A DNA stretch of 64,000 bases. Source: an uncultured Gemmatimonadales bacterium. Lineage in GTDB: Bacteria; Gemmatimonadota; Gemmatimonadetes; Palauibacterales; Palauibacteraceae. Position 1 is the first letter of the stretch, and every line of letters starts with the position of its first letter. The notes under the pieces are model-generated. The model made no database searches, was not told the DNA's origin, and worked only from the letters and a program-made list of their open reading frames with translations. The stretch spans positions 1 through 64,000 of the forward strand of contig CAMYMV010000016.1 of the NCBI GenBank assembly GCA_947259585.1. Direction: 5' to 3'. The translations under genes and the position numbers were made by a program. This document shows, piece by piece, positions 28,408-37,830 of this stretch.

Positions 28408-30609
28408 ATGCATATGGATGCGGAGCTGAAGACAGAGCCGAACGAGCCCAAGCGAGCGTCGTCGGTGGACCGTGTCGACGTCGACGCGGGCACAAAGAAC
28501 GGCGCGACGCTCAAGACGGCGGGCCTGCAGCTTCTCCTGGTGTCGTTCATCGTGCTGTTCCAGGAACTGGCGCTCATCCGCTGGATCCCCAGCCAGGTCC
28601 GTGTCGCCGCGTACTTTCCGAACCTGGTCCTGATCAGTGCGTTCCTCGGACTGGGCATCGGTTGTCTTCGCGCCGGCCGGCGATCCTTGATGTGGCTGTG
28701 GCCGCTCAGCCTGTTGTTGCTCGTCGGCACCTGCGTGCTCCTCAGCGGAGTCGCGTTCACGGACAACGGCGTGTCTGACCACCTTTGGCTGCTCTACTTT
28801 GACCTCTCCGAATCCGCGCCTGTCGTCGAAGGCGTGCGCATGCCTCTCGTCCTCATGTTCGTCTTGAACTCGCTCACGTTCGTAGCCCTCGGACAATTCG
28901 TGGCGGACCGGCTGGAGGTGTTCGGAGCGCAGTCGCGACAGCTTTGGGGCTACTCCCTGGATCTCACGGGATCTTTGCTCGGGGTCCTCGGCTTCGCCCT
29001 CCTCTCGTTTATGGGCACCTTCCCGATCGTGTGGATCGCCGTGGTCCTCATCGGAGGCGTCTTCCTGATGCCGAGAATCGTCCGACATCGGATCCTGTAT
29101 CTGGGAGCGGCGCTCGTTATCTCCTTTTCCGTATGGGCCGCCGAGTCCAACGAGGCTTACAGCCCCTATTACGGGATTTCGACCGAGAGCGTGGAGGGCG
29201 CCCCTTTCTTCAGGGTCATGACGAACGGGTCACTGCATCAGATCGCCACCACCGTCCAGAAAGGCGACGCCGCGTTCACGGAGGAGCACGGCCGCACACG
29301 TGACGGATATCACCTCCCGTACGACGCCCTGCGCGACGTGCCGGAACGGGTGCTCGTGCTCGGGGGCGGAACGGGCAACGACGTGGCGGTACTGCTGGAC
29401 CAGGGGGTGCAGGAGATCGACGTGGTCGAGATCGACCCGGTGATCCTGGAGCTGGGCAGGCAGCATCATCCGAATCGGCCCTACGACTCCCCCAACGTGA
29501 GGCTGATCAACGCGGATGCGCGCTCGTTCCTGAACGATACAGATCGCACCTACGACCTCATCGTGTTCGGAACGCTCGACTCCATGACCAGGCTTTCGGC
29601 GTTGTCGAACGTCCGTCTCGACAACTTCGTCTACACGCTCGAGGGAATAGAGGCCGCCAAGGCGAGGCTCGATCCGGACGGCGGACTTGTCATGTACTTC
29701 ATGCTGGGCAGACAGCATATCCACAGGCACCTGTTCGGCATGCTGGCGGCCGCCTTCGATGAGATGCCGACCGTGCACGTGGGCGATCACACGCTCTTCA
29801 ACGCCGTCTACGTGGCTGGTCCGGCGTTCTCACACCTCGAGCGGCCGCCGGAGGCCGAGCAGGACGCCTATGTGAACGGGCTCTCGAAGCTGCCGACCGA
29901 CGACTGGCCGTACCTCTACTTGGAGTCGCCATCTCTCGGCTCCTTCTATCTCTCCCTGATGGCGATCTTCCTGTTCGTCGCGCTCATCGGGGTCCTGTCG
30001 GCTTCGAAGGAGATGCGAGTCGGCCTGCTGCAGGGCCGCGGGATCGACGCCGAGATGTTCCTCTATGGTCTGGCGTTCCTGCTCCTGGAGACCCGCTTCG
30101 TCACGGCGATGAACCTGGTGTGGAGCGCGACGTGGCTCACCAGCGCCGTGGTGTTCGGCTCCATCCTGGCCACCATCCTGGCGGCCACGCTGCTGATGAG
30201 CCGGTTCCCCATGCCCTGGAGGTATTCGGCGATCGGCCTTATCGGCTCCCTGCTCATCGTGTACGCGCTGCCTTTGGACCTGATCGTCGGGCGTGGCGCG
30301 GCGGAACGCCTGGCACTCTCCGCGGCGTTGGTCGGTCTGCCCGTTTTCTTCGCCGCAACCTGCTTCGCGCTGCGCTTCAAGGAGCGCGACTCGGTCGGCG
30401 TCGCTTTTGGCTGGAATCTCCTCGGCGCAGTGGCGGGCGGACTCCTGGAGTTCTTCTCGATGTCGGTAGGGCTTCGCGCCCTGCTCTTGGTCGCAGCAGC
30501 GGCCTACCTCGGGACCTTCCTGCTGCGCGAAAAGCGGCTGGCGAGAGGCTTCCGACTTCCGGTACCCGGCACTGCGACCGCCCAGGTAGAGAGTGCGACC
30601 GCCCTGTAG
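28408..30609 (+). CDS. Membrane-bound fused spermidine-synthase-like protein
   Basis: Multi-TM halves flanking VLVLGGGTGNDVAVLLDQGVQEIDVVEIDPVILELGRQHHPNRPYDSPNVRLINADARSFL. Confidence 0.85.
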   Translation: MHMDAELKTEPNEPKRASSVDRVDVDAGTKNGATLKTAGLQLLLVSFIVLFQELALIRWIPSQVRVAAYFPNLVLISAFLGLGIGCLRAGRRSLMWLWPLSLLLLVGTCVLLSGVAFTDNGVSDHLWLLYFDLSESAPVVEGVRMPLVLMFVLNSLTFVALGQFVADRLEVFGAQSRQLWGYSLDLTGSLLGVLGFALLSFMGTFPIVWIAVVLIGGVFLMPRIVRHRILYLGAALVISFSVWAAESNEAYSPYYGISTESVEGAPFFRVMTNGSLHQIATTVQKGDAAFTEEHGRTRDGYHLPYDALRDVPERVLVLGGGTGNDVAVLLDQGVQEIDVVEIDPVILELGRQHHPNRPYDSPNVRLINADARSFLNDTDRTYDLIVFGTLDSMTRLSALSNVRLDNFVYTLEGIEAAKARLDPDGGLVMYFMLGRQHIHRHLFGMLAAAFDEMPTVHVGDHTLFNAVYVAGPAFSHLERPPEAEQDAYVNGLSKLPTDDWPYLYLESPSLGSFYLSLMAIFLFVALIGVLSASKEMRVGLLQGRGIDAEMFLYGLAFLLLETRFVTAMNLVWSATWLTSAVVFGSILATILAATLLMSRFPMPWRYSAIGLIGSLLIVYALPLDLIVGRGAAERLALSAALVGLPVFFAATCFALRFKERDSVGVAFGWNLLGAVAGGLLEFFSMSVGLRALLLVAAAAYLGTFLLREKRLARGFRLPVPGTATAQVESATAL

Positions 30610-30862
30610 GCTCCCGGGTCCTGAACTTGCGCTCCTCGTTGGAGACGACGTGCGCTCGGCGGCCGATCGCGAGCTTGCTCGGGAGGCACACACGACGTGT
30701 CGCCGCCACGGCTGGAATCGTCTATACCACGTAATTGCCATCACTTACGGGGCACGCGACCGGCCGAGCGTCGACGAGGGCACGCAGGAATAACGAATCG
30801 GGAGGTATCTCGGGGATTTTGGCCCGACACCGGTTTCTTGCGAGGCGTCACCGGAGGTCGCA

Positions 30863-32359
30863 ATGAGCGAGAATCAACCGTCGGAGAACGACCGGCAGCA
30901 ACGGCGGGCTGAACTCCAGGCCCGTTTGCAGAAGCTGACCGAGGAGCGAAAGGCCGAGCTGCGGCGATCAGGTCCGCTGCCCGGTGACGTGAGCCCGGGT
31001 TCGGCTGAAGAAGACGCGCCCGAACGGGCGGTCGAGCCGCCAGCACCGGCCGAAGGGCTCGCCTCGGCCGCTTCGGAGGCGGAAACCGTTCCCGCCGCGC
31101 CTGTCGCGGAAGCGACTTCGGTGGCTTCGGGCCCACCGCCACCGGACCCGCTGGCGGTTCTCGAAACACCGCCCCCGACGGAGGCGCTCGCCGGCCAGCC
31201 GGCAGCCACGGCGGCCACGCCGCCTGATCCCGAACGGCCGGCCTGGCTTTCGGGGACGCCCATGGCCGACGCGACAGCATCTCCAGTCGTGGCGACGCCT
31301 CCGGCAGAAGCCGCGCCTCCCGCAGAGGCCGCGCCCCCAGCCGAGATGGCTGCACCCAAACCCTACGCTCGGCGGCCCTCGGCCGTGTCGGCGGCGACGT
31401 CAGCGCTCGTGAGCCGGATGGCCATGGTAGCCAGCGAGGCGAAACGGGCCGCAGAAGCGCTCGGACGTCAGGCGACCGCCAAGGCTCGGGCGCTGAAGAG
31501 CCAGCCGCGACCACCAAGCCGGCGGCCAAGGACCCGGCCTCGACCGGAAGGACCTGCGGCCGGCGAAGCGCCTGCCAAACCTCGAGCCAAGAAGAGGCGA
31601 TCGCTCCGCGCTGCGGTCCTGGTGGGCCTCGGGTTGATCGGTGGCGTCGCTCTGATGCGGTTCGGTGATCTCGAGTTGCCGCAGGTAACGGATGGCACCC
31701 TGCCGGCAGCCGAGACGGAGGAGGCTGGATCACCGGGACTGAACGAGGCCAGACCACTGGCAGCGAATGCGGCCGGCTCCGCCGAGGCGGTCGAGACCGA
31801 CGCGGGTCCCGTGATGACCAGTCAGGGGCGGGCTGGCGGGTCGGATGGCGGCTCGGATGCCGATGTCTCGGCCGGTCCGATGGAGACGGCCCCGGCTGCG
31901 ATACGGCCGCCGCCGCCGGAGCTGGAGATCACCAGCCCGAGCGCTCCCGACGTCGCCGCCCTCGAAGTGGACCTGGCTCTCCTCGAGCCGGCCGCTTCGG
32001 AGCCGATCCCGATCGGTAGCTCGTCTACGCCGCTGGCGACCAGCAACCCGACCCAGCGACCGTCCTTCATTCCGTACGACGTGCCGCCGAAGCTGGAGAA
32101 TGCAGGCGAGATCCAGAGGCTCCTGGAGCGCGGCTATCCCTCGCAGCTGCGAGATGCCGGCATCGAGGGCACGGTAATCCTGTGGATCTTCGTCGACGCG
32201 CAGGGCGCCGTGCAGAAGATGGAGGTCAAAGAGTCGAGCGGCTATGAGTTGATGGACGAAGCGGCGCTAAGCACGGCGGAGAAGATGAGGTTCGCCCCGG
32301 CCATGAACCGGGACAAGGCAACCCCCGTATGGCTGGCGCAGCCGATCACCTTCAGGTGA
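30863..32359 (+). CDS. TonB C-terminal-domain energy transducer with long Ala/Pro-rich N-terminal region
   Basis: C-term YPSQLRDAGIEGTVILWIFVDAQGAVQKMEVKESSGYELMDEAALSTAEKMRFAPAMNRDKATPVWLAQPITF; single TM near residue 245. Confidence 0.85.
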   Translation: MSENQPSENDRQQRRAELQARLQKLTEERKAELRRSGPLPGDVSPGSAEEDAPERAVEPPAPAEGLASAASEAETVPAAPVAEATSVASGPPPPDPLAVLETPPPTEALAGQPAATAATPPDPERPAWLSGTPMADATASPVVATPPAEAAPPAEAAPPAEMAAPKPYARRPSAVSAATSALVSRMAMVASEAKRAAEALGRQATAKARALKSQPRPPSRRPRTRPRPEGPAAGEAPAKPRAKKRRSLRAAVLVGLGLIGGVALMRFGDLELPQVTDGTLPAAETEEAGSPGLNEARPLAANAAGSAEAVETDAGPVMTSQGRAGGSDGGSDADVSAGPMETAPAAIRPPPPELEITSPSAPDVAALEVDLALLEPAASEPIPIGSSSTPLATSNPTQRPSFIPYDVPPKLENAGEIQRLLERGYPSQLRDAGIEGTVILWIFVDAQGAVQKMEVKESSGYELMDEAALSTAEKMRFAPAMNRDKATPVWLAQPITFR

Positions 32360-32526
32360 CCTGACCCGCTCCACCCACCAGAGAGCGCGTCCGGGCGATG
32401 GCGCCGCCCGGACGCGACATCCTTCCACTCTCTTCGTGCTCCCTTTGCTTCACTATCTTCGTGCTTCACTATCTGTCGTGCAGGCGGCTGACCCGCCTTG
32501 CCGACAAACCGACGACGGAGCGGGGC

Positions 32527-33435
32527 ATGAGAGGCAGCTGGACCAGCGCGGATATCCCCGATCAGAGCGGCAGGGTGGCGATCGTCACCGGGGCGAACAG
32601 CGGGATCGGCTTCGAGACCGCACGGGAGCTGGCGCGTAAGGGAGCGAGCGTCGTCCTCGCCTGCCGCAGCGAGGAACGAGGCAACGAGGCCAGGGACCGA
32701 ATCCGCGCGGAGCAGCCCGACGCGGACGTCCGCGTCATGAAGCTCGACCTCGCCGATCTGGATCAGGTCCGCGAGTATGCCGCCGCGTTCCGGACGGAGT
32801 TCGACCGACTGGACCTGCTCATCAACAACGCGGGGGTGATGGTCCCGCCGGAGGGCCGCACGCAACAGGGGTCCGAGCTGCAATTCGGCATCAACCACAT
32901 CGGCCATTTCGCCCTCACCGGGCTGCTCCTCGATCTGCTGCTCGCCACCCCGGGTGCCCGCGTGGTCACCGTCTCCAGCCAGGCTCACCGCCAGGGCAAG
33001 ATGGACTTCGACGACCTCGACTTCGAGCGGCGCGGCTACCAGGCCGCTGCGGCCTACGGCCAGAGCAAGCTGGCCAACCTCCTCTTCACCTTCGAGCTCG
33101 ATCGGCGTCTAGCGGCCGCCGGAGCCGACGTCACGGTCGCCGCGGCCCATCCCGGCTGGACGGTGACGAACCTGCAGCGGCATTCCCGATTGATCGGGAT
33201 GCTGAACCCCATCTTCGGGATGAACCAGGCGAAGGGGGCGTTGCCGACCCTTCGCGCCGCCACCGCGCCCGACGTGCGGGGCGGCGACTACTTCGGACCG
33301 GGCGGCTTCTACGAGATGCGTGGTTACCCGAAGCGGGTGGGCACCACGAGCGCGGCGGAGAGCGAAGAGGATGCGGCCCGCCTCTGGGCCGTCTCGGAGG
33401 AGCGCACCGGCGTGACCTACGAGGCTCTCGCTTGA
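32527..33435 (+). CDS. Short-chain dehydrogenase/reductase (retinol-dehydrogenase-like)
   Basis: VAIVTGANSGIGFETARELARKGASVVLACR, LINNAGVM, YGQSKLANLLF. Confidence 0.92.
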   Translation: MRGSWTSADIPDQSGRVAIVTGANSGIGFETARELARKGASVVLACRSEERGNEARDRIRAEQPDADVRVMKLDLADLDQVREYAAAFRTEFDRLDLLINNAGVMVPPEGRTQQGSELQFGINHIGHFALTGLLLDLLLATPGARVVTVSSQAHRQGKMDFDDLDFERRGYQAAAAYGQSKLANLLFTFELDRRLAAAGADVTVAAAHPGWTVTNLQRHSRLIGMLNPIFGMNQAKGALPTLRAATAPDVRGGDYFGPGGFYEMRGYPKRVGTTSAAESEEDAARLWAVSEERTGVTYEALA

Positions 33436-34979
33436 AGGAAGCGGTCGTCTTCCGGCGCATCACGGACCCCGGCGCTGCCCGGCGCGCCTGGTCGGGCCTC
33501 ACCCCGGACCTGCTCGAGAAGGCGCGCGGCCGCGTCATTACCCTGGCCTGGATCATGTTCGCCTTCGTGACCGTCGGCGCTGGCTTCGATCTGGTGTATG
33601 TCCGCCTCGTTATCGGCGCCCTGGATCCGGTCATGGTCGCAGGAAGCATCATCGGGGTGGCGCTGGCGGGCGGGCTCGTCCTCATCGCCAGGAGCGAGCA
33701 GTTTACGCACCTCGCCGTGCTGCACGTGGCTCTGGTCTGCGAGGTCGTGATCTGCTTCTTCCTCGCCCTCTTCACGCCGTGGATGTCGTACATGGAGATC
33801 GGCGATGTCCCGTACGTCACCTGGGTGACTCCGCTGATCATCTTCTTCCCGATGATCGTTCCGAGCCCGCCGCGCCTCACCCTGATGGTGGCGATCGCCG
33901 CGGCGGCGACGCGGCCCCTGGGGTTGGCTCTGCTCGACGGGTTTGCCGGCTTCGAGATCCCGTTGGCCCGCTACGTCGTATCGACCGTCAGCCCCGCCTT
34001 CGCCGTCGTGCTCGCCTACCTGGGGTCCCGCATCGTGCACGGGATGAACGTCGACCTCGCGGAGGCGCGCCGGATGGGGAGCTACGTGCTTGAATCGCTA
34101 CTGGGCAAGGGCGGGATGGGGGAGGTGTGGCGGGCGCAGCATCGGCTGCTGGCCCGGCCGGCAGCCGTCAAGCTCATCCGGCCCGATGTCGTCGCCCGGG
34201 ACCCCGAGCGCCAGGGTATGATGCTCGCCCGCTTCGAGCGGGAGGCCCAGGTGACGGCAGCCATGTCCTCACCCCACACCATCCAGCTCTACGATTTCGG
34301 GATCGAGCAGGGCGGGACCTTCTACTATGTGATGGAGCTGCTGCACGGTCTGAACCTGGAAGAGCTGGTGAAGCGATTCGGCCCCCTGCCGCCGGCCCGC
34401 GCGGCCTATCTTCTGGAGCAGACCTGCGAGTCGCTCGGCGAGGCGCACGAGAACGGCCTGATCCACCGCGACGTCAAGCCAGCGAACATCTATGTCTGCC
34501 GGTACGCGCGGCAGGTGGATTTCGTGAAGGTGCTCGACTTCGGGCTCGTGAAGCTCCACCACCACGACGAGAGCCGGGACCTTCAACTCACCGTCGACCA
34601 CTCGGCGGGAGGCACGCCGGCGTACATCTCGCCGGAGCAGGTGGCCGGCGAGGAGATCGACGGCCGCGCCGACATCTACTCACTGGGCTGCGTGGCGTAC
34701 TGGATGCTCACGGGCTCCTACGTGTTCGAAGGCGGATCGGCTCTGCAGACCATGGTGATGCACTTGCGCGAGACGCCGCCGGCCCCCTCGAGCCGCACCG
34801 ACCAGCCGGTTCCCTCGGCGCTGGACCGGATCGTCCTCGGGTGCCTGGAAAAAGACCCGGCCCGGAGGCCTCAGACCGTCGACGAGCTGGCGATCATGCT
34901 GGCGGATTCCGATGTGGGCGATCCCTGGACCCCGGAGCGGGCGGTAAGCTGGTGGTCCGATCACCTGGCGGATCTATAG
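33432..34979 (+). CDS. Membrane Ser/Thr protein kinase
   Basis: LLGKGGMGEVWRAQH, HRDVKPANIYV, DFGLVK, GGTPAYISPEQ; multi-TM N-terminus; TTGA overlap with SDR. Confidence 0.92.
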   Translation: MKEAVVFRRITDPGAARRAWSGLTPDLLEKARGRVITLAWIMFAFVTVGAGFDLVYVRLVIGALDPVMVAGSIIGVALAGGLVLIARSEQFTHLAVLHVALVCEVVICFFLALFTPWMSYMEIGDVPYVTWVTPLIIFFPMIVPSPPRLTLMVAIAAAATRPLGLALLDGFAGFEIPLARYVVSTVSPAFAVVLAYLGSRIVHGMNVDLAEARRMGSYVLESLLGKGGMGEVWRAQHRLLARPAAVKLIRPDVVARDPERQGMMLARFEREAQVTAAMSSPHTIQLYDFGIEQGGTFYYVMELLHGLNLEELVKRFGPLPPARAAYLLEQTCESLGEAHENGLIHRDVKPANIYVCRYARQVDFVKVLDFGLVKLHHHDESRDLQLTVDHSAGGTPAYISPEQVAGEEIDGRADIYSLGCVAYWMLTGSYVFEGGSALQTMVMHLRETPPAPSSRTDQPVPSALDRIVLGCLEKDPARRPQTVDELAIMLADSDVGDPWTPERAVSWWSDHLADL

Positions 34980-34998
34980 GGATTCGGGGGCTTCCGCG

Positions 34999-35027
34999 TT
35001 GACGCGACGGGTTCGGCCGGGTACTTT
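34999..35027 (+). promoter_or_regulatory. Candidate sigma-70-type promoter
   Basis: TTGACG (34999-35004) - 17 nt - TACTTT (35022-35027). Confidence 0.5.
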
Positions 35028-35058
35028 GGCTTCGCGTCAAAAGGCAAGCGTGTACTTG

Positions 35059-35092
35059 ACGGATTCGGGGTCCGCCTCGGGTCCGTTTTTTT
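35059..35092 (+). terminator. Strong Rho-independent terminator upstream of csp
   Basis: ACGGATTCGGGG-TCCG-CCTCGGGTCCGT pairs over 12 bp (3 G-U), followed by T7. Confidence 0.8.
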
Positions 35093-35234
35093 CCAGGACG
35101 AAGGTCACCGACACCGAGTCGTGTCAGGTGGCGCCCAAGCACATGCGGAGATCGGTCTCCGCTCATATCCGTAGTCGGTAGACGAGACACGCCTGCGCTC
35201 CCGACCACACCAACAGCAACAAGAGAGTAAGGCG

Positions 35235-35444
35235 ATGTCAACCGCAGGTACCGTCAAGTGGTTCAACGACCAGAAGGGCTTCGGCTTCATCACGCCCGAG
35301 GATGGCGCGGACGACGTGTTCGTGCACCAGTCGGCAATTCAGGCTGAAGGCTTCAGATCCCTCTCAGAGGGTGATCGGGTCGAGTTCGAGGTCGTGCAGG
35401 GCCAAAAGGGTCCGGCCGCCGAGAACGTAAGAAAGACGGACTAG
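35235..35444 (+). CDS. Cold-shock protein
   Basis: [38 protein letters not shown]. Confidence 0.96.
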   Translation: MSTAGTVKWFNDQKGFGFITPEDGADDVFVHQSAIQAEGFRSLSEGDRVEFEVVQGQKGPAAENVRKTD

Positions 35445-35471
35445 GTCTGAGGACCTTCGTCTGATCTGAGC

Positions 35472-35506
35472 AAGGCCGTCCCCGACAAACGGGGGCGGCC
35501 TTTTTT
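35472..35506 (+). terminator. Rho-independent terminator between csp and rpsU
   Basis: AAGGCCGTCCCC-gacaaac-GGGGGCGGCCTT then T-tract. Confidence 0.85.
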
Positions 35507-35530
35507 CTGTGGATTCTCCGAGGCTGAGGA

Positions 35531-35740
35531 ATGGTTCTGGTAACGCTGAAGGAAGACGACAAGCTCGACTGGGCACTCAAGCAGTTTCGCCGGAAGATGA
35601 TCCGCTCGGGCCTGTTCAAGGACATGAAGAGGCAGCGCTTTTACGAGAAGCCGAGTATCGCCAAGCGACGAAAGGCTGTGGCGGCCGAGCGCAGAAGGGC
35701 GCGCGCGAAGCGTCGAGCGCTTACGCGGAAGTGGACCTAG
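35531..35740 (+). CDS. rpsU: 30S ribosomal protein bS21
   Basis: Small basic protein DKLDWALKQFRRKMIRSGLFKDMKRQRFYEKPSIAKRRKAVAAERRRARAKRR. Confidence 0.88.
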   Translation: MVLVTLKEDDKLDWALKQFRRKMIRSGLFKDMKRQRFYEKPSIAKRRKAVAAERRRARAKRRALTRKWT

Positions 35741-35743
35741 GGG

Positions 35744-36016
35744 CTAAGCGAGAGATTCCGGGCTCGGCAGCTCCATGGGGAGAGTGCGGAGATCAGTTTC
35801 CAGCTCCTCGACCAGCTCCTGCAGCGCCTCGACCCGCTTCTGCGCGAGGCTGATGCACGCCTCTCGCCAGTTCGGAGGCGGCGCCCGGTAGGAGGCGCTC
35901 GACGGGTCGAGCCCCGAGCCGCGGATCGCCTGAGCGTCCACGCCGGTCTCGCTGGCGACGTCCCGAATCGAGATGGCGCTCGTTACCAGCCGGCGCATCG
36001 CTTCATGAAAAGTCAC
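35744..36016 (-). CDS. Small hypothetical protein, possible HTH at N-terminus
   Basis: 90 aa; ISIRDVASETGVDAQAIRGSG. Confidence 0.5.
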   Translation of the reverse strand: MTFHEAMRRLVTSAISIRDVASETGVDAQAIRGSGLDPSSASYRAPPPNWREACISLAQKRVEALQELVEELETDLRTLPMELPSPESLA

Positions 36017-36037
36017 GTTTGCTCCCTGTTGACTGTC

Positions 36038-36106
36038 ATCCGCTAGAGCCCATCCGCTGTAACCCCTGTTACCCGTCAGTATCCGCCAAAGCCCGTCCGC
36101 TGTAAC
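36038..36106. repeat. Imperfect direct repeat, 26 bp x2, period 43 bp
   Basis: ATCCGCTAGAGCCCATCCGCTGTAAC and ATCCGCCAAAGCCCGTCCGCTGTAAC. Confidence 0.75.
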
Positions 36107-36113
36107 GCGTAAT

Positions 36114-37256
36114 TCAATACCCCCGGCCGACGTCCACGACTGACAGCATCGGCTCGCCGGCCACGTAACGGCGGATGTTCTCCCTGACCAGGGTCCGCTG
36201 ACGCTCGACCGCCTCGACGGACGAGCCCGCTATGTGCGGCGTGATGATCACGTTCGGAAGCCCCCAGAGCGGGTGGCCCTGGGGCAGCGGTTCCGGATCG
36301 GTCACGTCGAGCCCGGCGCCGGCCAGCTCCCCCGCCTCGAGCGCAGCCACGAGATCATCGGTCACGACGCTCCGTCCACGTCCGATATTGATGAAGTACG
36401 CGGTGGGCTTCATGCGCGAGAAGAAGTCGGCATCGAACATCCCGGTCGTCTCGGGCGTGAGGGGAGCGGCGTTCACGATCACATCCGCCTCCGTCGCCAG
36501 CTCGCCGAACTCGTCCGCCAGGCCGACGTAATCTACGAATTCCGGGCCGCTGCGGCTGCTCCGCCGCGTCGCGACCACTCGCATGCCGAGCGCGTGCGCG
36601 CGACGGGCCACCTCGGTCCCGATCCCGCCCAATCCGACGACGAACATCGTCCTTCCGTCCAGCTCCCACATCCGATCCCGCGGCACGGCGTTACGGTTCC
36701 AGCGGCCCTCCAGCTGCTCCGGGATGTACCGGTAGAGGCCGCGCGAGAACGCGTAGAGCATGGCGATCACGTGCTCCGCGATCTCGGGGCCGTAGATCCG
36801 CTGGGCGTTCGTGATGAGGAGACCGCGATCGCGGACGGCGGGGACGCCCACGCACCGCTCCGCCCCAGCCGAGAGGATCTGGATCCACTCCAGCCGCTCG
36901 CCCGCCTCCAGGATCTCGGCGCTGCAGTAGCCGATCACGGCATCGGCCCCGGGGGCCGCGCGGACGGCGGCCTCGTGGCTCGGCGCTGCGATCAGCTCGA
37001 CGCCCGGAGCGACGCCCTGCAGCGAGCGGACGAGCTCGTCGTCTCCTCGCACCACGATCTTGCGCGGCGCGGTCCAGCCGGGTCGCTCGCGCACCGGCGC
37101 CGGCGCCTCGCGCAGGCCCACCTCGGCAATCAGGGCCTCGGCGTCGCAGTCGGCGCAGCCCGGGGCCGTTTCCTGCGCCGCCGCGCCAAGGGCGATGGAC
37201 AGGCTCAGCGCGCCCCCCAGAGCCGCTGCCCGGAGCCGAATTTGCCAGCGTCTCAC
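36114..37256 (-). CDS. D-isomer-specific 2-hydroxyacid dehydrogenase with an export-type signal peptide
   Basis: MFVVGLGGIGTEVARRAHALGMRVVATRR, INIGRGRSVVTDDLVAALE, HPLWGLPNVIITPHIAGSS; N-term RRWQIRLRAAALGGALSLSIALGAAAQETAP. Confidence 0.88.
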   Translation of the reverse strand: MRRWQIRLRAAALGGALSLSIALGAAAQETAPGCADCDAEALIAEVGLREAPAPVRERPGWTAPRKIVVRGDDELVRSLQGVAPGVELIAAPSHEAAVRAAPGADAVIGYCSAEILEAGERLEWIQILSAGAERCVGVPAVRDRGLLITNAQRIYGPEIAEHVIAMLYAFSRGLYRYIPEQLEGRWNRNAVPRDRMWELDGRTMFVVGLGGIGTEVARRAHALGMRVVATRRSSRSGPEFVDYVGLADEFGELATEADVIVNAAPLTPETTGMFDADFFSRMKPTAYFINIGRGRSVVTDDLVAALEAGELAGAGLDVTDPEPLPQGHPLWGLPNVIITPHIAGSSVEAVERQRTLVRENIRRYVAGEPMLSVVDVGRGY

Positions 37257-37347
37257 CCGTGCCTCTCTTCCTCTGCGGTCTTCGATTTCGCGAGCCCCAT
37301 TAATAGGCCCACGCCCCCACGCTGAACAGCAGGCCACAGGAGGGAGC

Positions 37348-37414
37348 TGTCGCTATCCGAGGCCTGTGGGCCGTAATGAAGGAGATGTCGCTGTCCGAGA
37401 CCTGTGGGCCGTAA
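37348..37414. repeat. Direct repeat, 29 bp x2, period 38 bp
   Basis: TGTCGCTATCCGAGGCCTGTGGGCCGTAA and TGTCGCTGTCCGAGACCTGTGGGCCGTAA. Confidence 0.8.
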
Positions 37415-37830
37415 GGTCGGAAGCGCCGGCGACATCACAATTAGGGAACCCTTGCCGTTGTCGTAGCGGACTTCGAGAAGAGCCTGCATCGTACAATGCT
37501 GCATCGGGACCCGATCGGGGCGGTCCTTCGGGGCCGTCCCGTTTTGTCTTCGACCCCCCGAGGGCGGTGGGGCCTACACTCCGCGCCCGGCGTGCCCCAA
37601 CCCCCGGTGAGCAAGCCGGTTAGGCTGACGGCTTTTCCCGACAGGACCGGTGGGCTGTTTCCCGACTTGCGACCCCGCACGACCTGATTAGCGTTCACAT
37701 GGGCCGCGCTTTCCAGAGCGCGCAGCACGCGAACCTCGACCGTTTCCGGCTCGGCGACCCCGCCCCCTTCCGCCGACGTGCCGACAGGTGACGCCAGTCC
37801 AAGACCGAACCATACTGCGGGAGACCCCCC

